43,504 bases of DNA, from assembly GCA_001462345.1 (NCBI GenBank), contig LIUM01000045.1, positions 1-43,504 of the forward strand, given 5' to 3'. This DNA comes from Fibrobacteria bacterium AD312 (lineage in GTDB: Bacteria; Fibrobacterota; Fibrobacteria; Fibrobacterales; Fibrobacteraceae). Both the position numbers and the translations under genes were made by a program. Positions 27,028 to 34,635 of this stretch are shown here, piece by piece (the first letter of the stretch is position 1; each line of letters begins with the position of its first letter). The notes under the pieces were generated by a model. The model worked only from the letters and a program-made list of their open reading frames with translations, had not been told where the DNA came from and did no database searches.

Positions 27028-27057
27028 AACTCTTGCTTGATAGCAGGAGTTTTTTTT
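27028..27057 (+). terminator. Intrinsic terminator
   Basis: A 10-bp stem (AACTCTTGCT with AGCAGGAGTT, one G-U pair, loop TGAT) is followed by seven T on the plus strand. It lies between slyD and the next lipoprotein gene and ends transcription before the latter. Confidence 0.8.
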
Positions 27058-27105
27058 GTTTAAAAAAGCTATTTTGATTTATGAAAAACAAATCAGAGGG
27101 AAATA

Positions 27106-27549
27106 ATGAAACACATAATAGCACTCGCCGCAATAATCTCCTTGGTTGGATGCTCTTTTAACAGTGCTCACAAAAAAACAAGCTTGTATTCTGAAGAAGC
27201 AGAAAGAACTCTATACATCATTCGACCTGATAATAGAGTAGGCAGTCTTGTTGGACAAGAAATATTTGTGAATGATGAAGAAATCGCAACCATGAAAATC
27301 AACACATTTTTAGCCTACCCTATTTTTCCTGGAAAATATACGCTGAGAATTGGTGAAGGAACATTAGCCGATTTATATTTTGCTCAAGAAATCCAAATCA
27401 ATTTAACAAAAGGCGACGTATGTATTATCTTACATGATGAATTTATTGACGACGAAAGAGGCCCACATATTTCACTAAAACCTGTACCAAATGATCCAGC
27501 AGTATGTACAAATAACGCATCTAAGTTCAAAAAAATAAAAATCAAATAG
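27106..27549 (+). CDS. Small lipoprotein, DUF2846-like, 147 aa
   Basis: Signal MKHIIALAAIISLVGC with lipobox LVGC. The body is a short beta-sandwich-like domain: TLYIIRPDNRVGSLVGQEIFVNDEEIATMK and IFPGKYTLRIGEG, a pattern seen in DUF2846-type lipoproteins that carry a one-strand 'name-value' fold. Function not known. Preceded by GAGGGAAAT as ribosome binding site and by an intrinsic terminator. It stands alone and marks the edge before the AT-rich accessory island. Confidence 0.7.
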   Translation: MKHIIALAAIISLVGCSFNSAHKKTSLYSEEAERTLYIIRPDNRVGSLVGQEIFVNDEEIATMKINTFLAYPIFPGKYTLRIGEGTLADLYFAQEIQINLTKGDVCIILHDEFIDDERGPHISLKPVPNDPAVCTNNASKFKKIKIK

Positions 27550-27968
27550 AAATACCACACCACAAGATTCAGATTACGATATTTTTTTATATGGGGGTTG
27601 AGGGCGAAGGATTATGGGGCTTTTAGATTTTGCGAAAAGTATCTCACGGAATTTCGAGATAAGCGTTTCGGGGTATAAGTCTCGCGAATGGCGTTTCGGG
27701 AATTTTCGGGGGATAAGTTTCGCGCAGTATCGGGGTATTATTTTCACAAAAATTTATTCTAAATTTATTTTTTCAATATATATTAAAAACCAAATAAAAA
27801 AATAAGAGGATCTGCGTTAACGCAGCGATATCCTATATGTAAATTACATACTATATAGGATAACAAGTAAATATAAAACAAAGGGAAAAGTGACAATCGG
27901 AGAAGAAATAAAAATAATAATGAAAAATAGATATAATCATTAAAACTCTTCTATAAAGAAACTATCAA
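27550..27968. other. Intergenic island boundary: GC-skewed repeated motifs and palindromes
   Basis: Between 27600 and 27760 the plus strand repeats variants of TTTCGGGGNATAAGTNTCGCG three to four times, in an otherwise AT-rich stretch. A 63-codon frame at 27614 spans it but shows no protein character. Further on are the two palindromes listed separately. Base composition then shifts to the AT-rich helicase operon, so this looks like the left edge of the accessory region. Confidence 0.45.
27812..27862. promoter_or_regulatory. Nested palindromes upstream of the RecQ-like gene
   Basis: CTGCGTTAACGCAG (27812-27825) is a perfect 14-bp palindrome. Next, TATCCTATAT and ATATAGGATA (27829-27838 and 27853-27862) flank TGTAAATTACA. 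They lie 107 nt before the start codon and could be operators or part of a recombination site. No matching regulator gene is adjacent. Confidence 0.4.
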
Positions 27969-30191
27969 ATGACAAAACAAGAAGCTGAAATAAGATTAAA
28001 AAACACTTTCGGATTTGACCATTTTTATGATGAACAATGGGAAACTATTGATTTATTGTTTAAAGGGAGAAGGGTTTTATTAATAGAAAAAACAGGGTTT
28101 GGAAAATCTCTTTGTTTTCAATTTCCTGCAACACAATTTCAAGGGTTGACTGTCATTTTTTCTCCTCTAATTGCATTAATGCGAGACCAAGTGAAAGGGC
28201 TTAATGAAAAAGGAATTAAAGCAAAATACATAAATTCTGAACAGACACCAGAAGAAAATTCTCAAACAATTCAAGATGCTTTAAATGGCAGACTGAAAAT
28301 CTTATATATAGCCCCAGAAAGACAAGAGAATCAAGAATGGATTGAAGCTACTAGAAAAATGAATTTGTCAATGATTGTAATTGATGAAGCACATACTATT
28401 TCTGTTTGGGGACACGATTTTAGACCTGCATTTAGAAGGATTATTAACCTTGTCAAGTTGTTGCCACAAAATCTACCAGTATTAGCAACCACTGCAACTG
28501 CAACAAAACGTGTACAAGAAGATATTGAAAAGCAAATATCAGGGAACATTCAAACTATACGCGGAGAATTAATACGAGAAAACTTTAGATTATATGTAAT
28601 TAAAGTACAATCTGAAGATGAAAAATTATTATGGTTAGCTGAAAACCTACCAGAATTAGAAGGAAACGGTTTAATATACACAGGAACAAGGGTTAATACA
28701 GAGATTTATTCAAGATGGTTTGAATATTTGGGTATTGGTACAACTGAATACAATGCAGGACTTGATTCTGATTCAAGAAAAGAAATTGAAAATGGATTAA
28801 TGAATAATGAATGGAAAGCAGTTGTTTCAACCAATGCGCTTGGAATGGGAATAGACAAATCAGATATTCGCTTTATCATTCATACACAGATACCTGCATC
28901 CCCAATACATTATTATCAGGAAATTGGAAGAGCTGGAAGAGATGGAAAACCCACTAAACTAATTCTGTTCTACAATCTAACAAAAGACGAAAACGGAATT
29001 GAAGAAGATTATAAATTACCGAAAGCTTTTATTGACGGTGGTCGCCCAAGTATTAAAAATTACAACAAAGTAATCAATGTCCTCAAACAAGAACAATTAG
29101 GCGAACGACAAATAATGAAAGCAACTAATTTAAAATCAACACAAGTCAAAGTAATTAAAGCTGACCTTATTGAGCAGGGAATTATAAAAGAAGTTCTATT
29201 TGGGAAATCAAAAAAATATGAATATCAATTCAATGCACCTGAACTTAACACAAAAACTTTTGATGAACTTAGAGAACAGAAATTGAAAGAGCTAAGTTCA
29301 ATGATTGAATATGTTAATACCCGAAATTCAAGAATGAAGTTTTTATGTGATTATTTGGGAGACAAATCACATAATCACTACCAAAACTGCGATAATACAT
29401 CCCTTACCCCTTTTGTCCTAAATATTAAGGAAACAACAAAACAAAAATTATCAGATTTTCGAGAGTCCTATTTTCCAACACTTCATACAGCACCGAAAAC
29501 TTCTAAAACAATCAATGAAAAGAAATATTACATAACTTTAGATAATGAGAACAACGTAGTTTTGGGGCAAGAAGGAGAAAAAGAATATTGTTTTGAAAGT
29601 ATTGACATCCTAAAAACGAAAATCGATAAATTACCAGCCGAAAAACAACACCAATTTTTATTATTAATTAATAATCATTTATCGAAAGAAAAATTGCTCA
29701 ATGGTGTTGCTTCAAGTTATTATGGTGTTTCAAGTGTTGGAGCAGCTTTACATCGGAGCAAATATGAAAATGGTGGAGATTTTCCTGACTTTTTGTTAAA
29801 ACTTACTTTAAAAGCATTTCGAAAAAAATATGGGCAAGAAAAATTTGACTTAATTGTTTATGTACCCCCAACTGAATCAGGGGATTTAGTGAAAAACTTT
29901 GCAGAAAAATTATCACAAGTTCTAAAAATTCCTATTTCACACAGATTAATTAAGACAGGTGAAACTCAACCTCAAAAAGTTTTCAAAAATGGCTATCTAA
30001 AAAAAGACAATGTTGCTCAAAAATTCAGTTATTCAGAACCAAGTGAATTAGCAGGAAAATCAGTCATTCTATTCGATGACATATTTGATAGTGGTGCAAC
30101 AATTAAGGAAATCGGGAATGTTTTAACTAAATTTGGGGTTACAAAAATTGCACCTTTGGTAATTGCAAGAACTGTAGGTGGAGACATTTAA
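27969..30191 (+). CDS. RecQ-type DNA helicase fused to a C-terminal phosphoribosyltransferase domain, 740 aa
   Basis: Superfamily 2 helicase: Walker A TGFGKS (42-47), DEAH (139-142), the RecQ-specific aromatic loop VWGHDFRPAF, the TTATAT motif, GMGIDKSDIRF, and motif VI QEIGRAGRDG at about 317-326. A reduced zinc/winged-helix region follows, retaining one 'C...CD' pair (about 455-475). The last 100 or so residues are a ComF-like PRTase with the PRPP loop VILFDDIFDSGAT (about 698-710). The fusion would couple DNA unwinding to nucleotide or PRPP chemistry, or to binding by a DprA partner as in ShosTA-like pairs. No Shine-Dalgarno precedes the ATG. The next gene follows after 10 nt, so they are cotranscribed. 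AT-rich composition suggests transfer. Confidence 0.85.
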   Translation: MTKQEAEIRLKNTFGFDHFYDEQWETIDLLFKGRRVLLIEKTGFGKSLCFQFPATQFQGLTVIFSPLIALMRDQVKGLNEKGIKAKYINSEQTPEENSQTIQDALNGRLKILYIAPERQENQEWIEATRKMNLSMIVIDEAHTISVWGHDFRPAFRRIINLVKLLPQNLPVLATTATATKRVQEDIEKQISGNIQTIRGELIRENFRLYVIKVQSEDEKLLWLAENLPELEGNGLIYTGTRVNTEIYSRWFEYLGIGTTEYNAGLDSDSRKEIENGLMNNEWKAVVSTNALGMGIDKSDIRFIIHTQIPASPIHYYQEIGRAGRDGKPTKLILFYNLTKDENGIEEDYKLPKAFIDGGRPSIKNYNKVINVLKQEQLGERQIMKATNLKSTQVKVIKADLIEQGIIKEVLFGKSKKYEYQFNAPELNTKTFDELREQKLKELSSMIEYVNTRNSRMKFLCDYLGDKSHNHYQNCDNTSLTPFVLNIKETTKQKLSDFRESYFPTLHTAPKTSKTINEKKYYITLDNENNVVLGQEGEKEYCFESIDILKTKIDKLPAEKQHQFLLLINNHLSKEKLLNGVASSYYGVSSVGAALHRSKYENGGDFPDFLLKLTLKAFRKKYGQEKFDLIVYVPPTESGDLVKNFAEKLSQVLKIPISHRLIKTGETQPQKVFKNGYLKKDNVAQKFSYSEPSELAGKSVILFDDIFDSGATIKEIGNVLTKFGVTKIAPLVIARTVGGDI

Positions 30192-30201
30192 AAGGTTGAT
30201 T

Positions 30202-31356
30202 ATGAGTAAAGAATTAACATATTGGTTGGCTTTGGCTCACACTCCAAAGATTCAAATAAAAAAGAAAAATGAAATCATTGTTCAACTTTATGAAAAAGGG
30301 AAAACAATCATTGATTTTTTTGAACTAGGATCCTCTGAATGGAAAAACACTTATGATTTAACTCTATCAGAAATTACATTTTTAGATGAAGCAAAAAAAG
30401 TCCTTTCCAATTATGCCTTTATGGTTGAAGATCTTTTAGAGCAAGGTTATCAGATAATCCCTATTACATCACAAGACTATTCTCCTACATTAAAGAAAAA
30501 CTTGGGTAAAACATACGCGCCACCAGTAATATACACCAAGGGAAATTTGAAAATTATGAAAGAAAAATCAATTGCAATTGTAGGCTCAAGAATTGCAAAT
30601 GATATTTCATTAGAATTTACGGATAATGTTGCAAAAAAAGCTTCAAAAGATTACAAAGTGGTAGTGAGTGGTTTTGCAAAGGGCGTAGATAAACAAGCTC
30701 TTGATTCAGCCATTAAATACAAGGGACAAAGCATTATCGTTCTTCCTCAGGGAATTACAACATTTCAATCCGGATTTAAAAAATATTATAAGCAAATTAT
30801 TGAAGGAGATGTTTTAGTACTCAGTTCATTCCATCCAAAGGCTCCATGGAGCGTCCAACTAGCCATGGCAAGAAATCCCATCATTTATGGACTTGCATCC
30901 GAAATCTATGTTGCTGAATCAAGTGATAAAGGAGGAACATGGTCAGGCGTTATGGATGGCCTAAGAAAAGAAAGAAGCATCTACATTAGAAAATCGAATC
31001 CTAATGAAAAAAATGCAAATAACTTACTTATCTTAAAAGGCGGAAAAGCAGTTGATCTAGAAGGTAATATAATTGAATACAAAATTAATGAAGAAAAAAA
31101 TTTAATTGCTTCTGAGCCAAATTTATGTAGTAAACTCGAATTAAGTAGTCATATCGAAAACAAAATAATTGAACTCTTAAAAACAGATTTTTTCTCAGCT
31201 AAAAAGATTATTGAAATATTAAAAATTGACTGGAGTACAAGAAAAATAAGTGATTTTTTAAAATCCAGACAAGACATCTTAACGATGAAAGGCAAACCCT
31301 TAAAATTCACACATCAAAGTGCATATAATCCATTACAAAAATCTTTATTTGATTGA
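30202..31356 (+). CDS. DprA/Smf-like DNA-processing protein, 384 aa
   Basis: A Rossmann-type DprA domain with AIVGSRIAND (about 125-134), SGFAKGVDKQALDSA (about 156-170) and VLPQGI (about 180-185), matching DprA motifs that bind ssDNA and load RecA. The N-terminal part (WLALAHTPKIQ...) resembles the helical SAM-like start of DprA. The C terminus (about 330-384) may be a winged helix. Start placed at ATG 30202, with AGG 6 nt upstream; an in-frame GTG at 30178 would overlap the helicase gene. It pairs with the RecQ-PRTase gene. DprA-like plus PRTase combinations occur in the ShosTA defence/toxin-antitoxin system, so a role in phage defence, not natural transformation, is inferred. Confidence 0.8.
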   Translation: MSKELTYWLALAHTPKIQIKKKNEIIVQLYEKGKTIIDFFELGSSEWKNTYDLTLSEITFLDEAKKVLSNYAFMVEDLLEQGYQIIPITSQDYSPTLKKNLGKTYAPPVIYTKGNLKIMKEKSIAIVGSRIANDISLEFTDNVAKKASKDYKVVVSGFAKGVDKQALDSAIKYKGQSIIVLPQGITTFQSGFKKYYKQIIEGDVLVLSSFHPKAPWSVQLAMARNPIIYGLASEIYVAESSDKGGTWSGVMDGLRKERSIYIRKSNPNEKNANNLLILKGGKAVDLEGNIIEYKINEEKNLIASEPNLCSKLELSSHIENKIIELLKTDFFSAKKIIEILKIDWSTRKISDFLKSRQDILTMKGKPLKFTHQSAYNPLQKSLFD

Positions 31357-31362
31357 TAATGG

Positions 31363-31425
31363 TGAGGTACTCCCCAAAAGGTGTACAACACTGAGTGGAT
31401 AGTGCTTCTATCTTTACTTAAACAC
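31363..31425 (+). mobile_element. Remnant of an insertion-sequence end
   Basis: Begins TGAGGTACTCCCC, 6 nt after the DprA-like stop, and matches the reverse complement of window positions 1-60 (about 54 of 62 identical, one 1-nt gap). No transposase frame follows; 31426-31512 is a short AT-rich stretch leading to the next gene. It is a solo end or a decayed copy. It separates the nuclease-like gene from the RecQ-DprA pair and may have brought it in. Confidence 0.5.
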
Positions 31426-31512
31426 AGGAAACAGGCAAACGCAATAACAAAGCTCAAATAATTAGTTCTTTAGGAATGATATCACGTAGGAAGCATTATA
31501 GGCAATTATAAA

Positions 31513-32673
31513 ATGACAACTAAATCAGAAAATATCGTTGCAAAAATCAGTTCAAATGTATTCTATAAAGAATTCACTTTTGATAAGAATAATTTCTATC
31601 CAAAAGATGGTAATAAAGAACTTGCAGATACAGTTCTATGGTTAGGTGACTTATTATTTATAATTCAAGTAAAAGAAAGAAATCCCAATGAAATAAAAAC
31701 TCAGAAAGAGGAAAATGATTGGTTTGACAATATAATTCTTAAAAAAGCTAAAAAGCAAATCACAAACTCGGTTGAATACTTAAATAAATACAGTGAAATT
31801 AAAATCAAAAACATGAGAAATCATTCAATTGACATATCTAAAGCTAATAAAAATGGAATTAATAAAATAATCATTTATATGCTTAACAATTCACCCATTA
31901 GTGATGAGAAAAAGTCAATAAAATTCTACGAAAGTAAACAATCGGGCAATATTCATATTTTTAGTATCGATGACTATTTATTGGTTTGTAAATATCTTAT
32001 AACGCCAACAGAACTGGATGAATATTTGAAATTTAGAGAGCACTTTTATCTAAAGCATAAAGAAAAAATTACTCTTTACCCAGAGCAGTATATTTTAGGT
32101 CATTTTCTAAATACAGACGACGAATCAATTATTCAAAAACAATATATAGAGTCTCTTTCAAAATTAGAGGACAATTTTATTGACTTTGATATATCATGGC
32201 TGTTAAATAATTTTCAAGAAAAAATTCGAACGAAAAAACAAAAGGAATCCGAGAATTACTATCCTATCTTAACAGAAATAGCAAGTTTAAAACGAAATGA
32301 ATTGCTTGAGTTTAAGAAACGCTTAAAAAATATAGTTGAAGATGTAAAATCTCAAAATTTTTCTTTTCCATATCGTTTCAATATTCCAAGAACAAACTGT
32401 GGCTTTGTATTTATTCCGCTACTTGATGATAAAATTGAATATTGGGAAAATGTTCTAATAAATTGTACATCAATCTATAAATACAAAAGAAAACTAAATA
32501 AATGCATTGGTGTTTTGGCTTATAAAATGGAAGATTTTTTTGATATTAACTGGGCTTTTATAAATGAGAATTACTCTTACAATAAGAAATTAGAAGAAGC
32601 TGTAAAAAAAGAAGCTGATTTTTATGGTGAAGGAGAAATTAAAAAAGTTGAGAGATATAAACTAAAAAAATAA
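31513..32673 (+). CDS. Probable PD-(D/E)xK-type nuclease-like protein of the RecQ-DprA locus, 386 aa
   Basis: Not recognised as a named family. Residues 36-56 read ELADTVLWLGDLLFIIQVKER, an arrangement like the PD-(D/E)xK nuclease core: Asp39, then a hydrophobic strand with Gln52-Val-Lys54 as the (E/Q)xK motif. A conserved-looking helical stretch and a second domain of unknown type follow, with Lys- and Glu-rich linkers, ending in a basic tail (KKVERYKLKK). The base composition is as AT-rich as that of the helicase and DprA genes. A likely terminator hairpin lies 80 nt downstream. A defence effector role is inferred from the nuclease-like core and the neighbours. Confidence 0.65.
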   Translation: MTTKSENIVAKISSNVFYKEFTFDKNNFYPKDGNKELADTVLWLGDLLFIIQVKERNPNEIKTQKEENDWFDNIILKKAKKQITNSVEYLNKYSEIKIKNMRNHSIDISKANKNGINKIIIYMLNNSPISDEKKSIKFYESKQSGNIHIFSIDDYLLVCKYLITPTELDEYLKFREHFYLKHKEKITLYPEQYILGHFLNTDDESIIQKQYIESLSKLEDNFIDFDISWLLNNFQEKIRTKKQKESENYYPILTEIASLKRNELLEFKKRLKNIVEDVKSQNFSFPYRFNIPRTNCGFVFIPLLDDKIEYWENVLINCTSIYKYKRKLNKCIGVLAYKMEDFFDINWAFINENYSYNKKLEEAVKKEADFYGEGEIKKVERYKLKK

Positions 32674-32753
32674 GATTACCCACCCCTACTTCACACACCG
32701 TATTTCGCCATTGGAAGTCGTTAAAATATTCAATACGTTTCCAGCAAGGCAAA

Positions 32754-32778
32754 AGTCTGTTTGCATCAGACTATTTTT
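32754..32778 (+). terminator. Possible terminator after the nuclease-like gene
   Basis: AGTCTG pairs with CAGACT across a 7-nt loop, followed by A and five T on the plus strand. The stem is short but correctly placed. Confidence 0.5.
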
Positions 32779-32891
32779 ACTAACAGAGCAAATAACAAGA
32801 AAAAAAGTTTCCCTTTTCTAAAAAAATATAAATTAAAAAATATTCAATAAATCTAACGAGCGAAATCTGAGGAACCCTTTTAACGATTTTG

Positions 32892-33055
32892 ACAACTCCC
32901 CTATTTGGCAGGATAGACGCAACTGAGTTGCGTAATATATGCTATTTTTGGTGGATAGATGCAAGAAAATAGACGCCATATTGCGTCTATTTGGGAGTTG
33001 TGCGCAATTAGCCCACAGAGAGCATTGGCTTTAGGAGCTGCGCATCGTGCGCAGC
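32892..33055. other. Structured leader upstream of the erythromycin esterase
   Basis: Outer arms ACAACTCCC (32892-32900) and GGGAGTTGT (32993-33001). Inside, two copies of ATAGACGC (32913 and 32969) can pair alternatively with one GCGTCTAT (32983-32990). A separate hairpin GCTGCGCA/TGCGCAGC (loop TCG) lies at 33037-33055, 37 nt ahead of the start codon. The alternative pairing could support attenuation or simply be remnants of a mobile border. No macrolide-type leader peptide is obvious. Confidence 0.4.
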
Positions 33056-33091
33056 AAGAGGAACCAAAAACTGAATGTAGGAGAAAAAAAT

Positions 33092-34351
33092 ATGAGATTC
33101 GAAGAATGGGTCAAAAACAATCATATTCCTTTCAAGTTGAATCACCATGATGATAATTACGATGATTTCAAGCCATTAAGCGAATTAATTGGAGATACCC
33201 GAGTCGTAGCATTAGGTGAAAATTCTCATTTTATAAAAGAGTTTTTCTTATTAAGACATAACCTGTTGCGCTTTTTCATCGAAGAACTTGGGTTTAAGAC
33301 GTTTGCCTTTGAATTTGGTTTTGCTGAGGGTCATATCATCAATAACTGGTTACATGGAAAAGGGACTGATGATGATATAGGAAAATACTTGACACACTTT
33401 TATTACCCAGAGGAGCTAAAAACCACATTTCTATGGCTAAAGGAGTACAACAAAGTAGCACAGGAAAAAATCACATTTCTTGGAATTGACATACCCAGAA
33501 ACGGAGGTTCATACTTTCCAAATATAGAGATATTGCATGACTTTTTCAAAACAGCAGATAAAGACGCACTGCACATTATTGATGATGCTTTAAATATTGC
33601 TAAAAAGATAGATTACTTCTCCACATCACAAGCAGCCCTAAAATTACATGAGCTAACAGATTCTGAGAGGACCCATTTAACTTGCCAAATAGCTCGAACA
33701 AAGGTACGACTTGAAGCTATGGCTCCGATTCACATTGAGAAATATGGAATCGAAAAATATGAGACAATTCTGCATTATATCAACGGTTTGATATACCTGG
33801 ACTATAATGTTCAAGCAATGGCGGGCTTTATTTCAGGAGCTGGAATGCAGGGCGATATGGGTGCAAAGGACAAATACATGGCAGATTCTGTGTTGTGGCA
33901 TTTAAATAACCCACAAAGTGAGCAGAAAGTGATAGTAGTTGCACATAATGCACATATTCAGAAAACACCCATTCTGTATGATGGATTTCTAAGTTGTATC
34001 CCGATGGGACAAAGGCTCAAAGAGGCCATTGGTGATGATTACATGTCCTTAGGAATTACTTCACATATCGGGCATACAGCAGCACTTTACCCTGAAGCTG
34101 ACACAAAATACGGTTTTCGGGTCGACAATTATCAACTTCAGGAACCCAATGAGGGTTCTGTTGAAAAATCTATTCACGATTGTGGAATAACTAACTCTTT
34201 TGTCTCTTTTAAAAACATGCCTGAAGATGTTCTGTCAATCCCGAACATGATTCGATTTGATTCTATGTACATGGAAACAAAACTTGAGAAAGCTTTTGAT
34301 GGAATATTTCAAATTGAAAAATCATCTGTATCTGAATTCGTTTACGAATAA
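33092..34351 (+). CDS. ereB: EreB-type erythromycin esterase, 419 aa
   Basis: Hydrolyses the lactone ring of 14-membered macrolides, giving erythromycin resistance. Start ATG 33092 follows AGGAG with an 8-nt spacer and gives a protein of the same length as EreB (419). The sequence matches what I recall of EreB and EreD over its whole length (e.g. MRFEEWVK, GDTRVVALGENSHF, ALGENSH, GSYFPNIEIL, HNAHIQKTPILYDGF). Catalytic residues fall at the known positions: Glu43, His46, Glu74, His285 and His288. No signal peptide; cytoplasmic. It lies inside a defence-type island between unrelated genes. The exact subtype (ereB or ereD) needs a search. Confidence 0.85.
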   Translation: MRFEEWVKNNHIPFKLNHHDDNYDDFKPLSELIGDTRVVALGENSHFIKEFFLLRHNLLRFFIEELGFKTFAFEFGFAEGHIINNWLHGKGTDDDIGKYLTHFYYPEELKTTFLWLKEYNKVAQEKITFLGIDIPRNGGSYFPNIEILHDFFKTADKDALHIIDDALNIAKKIDYFSTSQAALKLHELTDSERTHLTCQIARTKVRLEAMAPIHIEKYGIEKYETILHYINGLIYLDYNVQAMAGFISGAGMQGDMGAKDKYMADSVLWHLNNPQSEQKVIVVAHNAHIQKTPILYDGFLSCIPMGQRLKEAIGDDYMSLGITSHIGHTAALYPEADTKYGFRVDNYQLQEPNEGSVEKSIHDCGITNSFVSFKNMPEDVLSIPNMIRFDSMYMETKLEKAFDGIFQIEKSSVSEFVYE

Positions 34352-34635
34352 TGAAATTAGCCAGTATAATTTAACTACAGATCGCCATCCATGGCGAGAG
34401 AAGCCAATGCGAGAGCGGGCTAACAGACGCACAACAGCCATATGCCGACTCCGCTTCGCTCTGGCCCAAATTGCGGAGTACCGCAACGTCACATACACGC
34501 GAAACGTTATGCGAAAGGCAGAGCGCCAAGACAATGAAGAGGAAGTTGAATTGATGATAACTACATTTCTTAACCCCGCCCCAAGAACGCCCGCCATCCA
34601 TGGCAGGCTGAAGAGAAAATGAGGAGATTTAAAAG
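34352..34635. other. Intergenic region with direct repeats and hairpin behind the esterase
   Basis: CGCCATCCATGGC occurs at 34383-34395 and 34592-34604 in direct orientation. Between them, ACTCCGC and GCGGAGT form a 7-bp stem, and GCTAAC and GTTATGC lie at the ends of the central 95 nt, a weak resemblance to an integron attC site. The consensus boxes are not met. An open frame of 121 codons through here is judged non-coding. Confidence 0.35.

Noticed and set aside
27614-27805. 63-codon frame before the RecQ-like gene
   Set aside because: Composition follows the GC-skewed repeat motifs of the region and no ribosome binding site or domain is visible.
30178-30201. Longer GTG start for the DprA-like protein
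   Set aside because: It would overlap the helicase gene; the ATG at 30202 has AGG 6 nt upstream and matches the usual DprA N terminus better.
27969-31356. Calling the RecQ-DprA pair ShosTA
   Set aside because: ShosTA has a separate PRTase protein without a helicase; the RecQ fusion makes this a distinct architecture.
32959-33150. Short frame overlapping the start of the erythromycin esterase, possible leader peptide
   Set aside because: It runs through the hairpins and into the esterase gene in another frame, is much longer than macrolide leader peptides, and lacks a good ribosome binding site.
34420-34520. Integron attC site after the esterase
   Set aside because: The end boxes do not meet the RYYYAAC/GTTRRRY consensus and the arms pair only partly.
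34257-34622. 121-codon frame overlapping the end of the esterase
   Set aside because: Its first part is an out-of-frame reading of the esterase and the rest is the repeat-bearing intergenic region.
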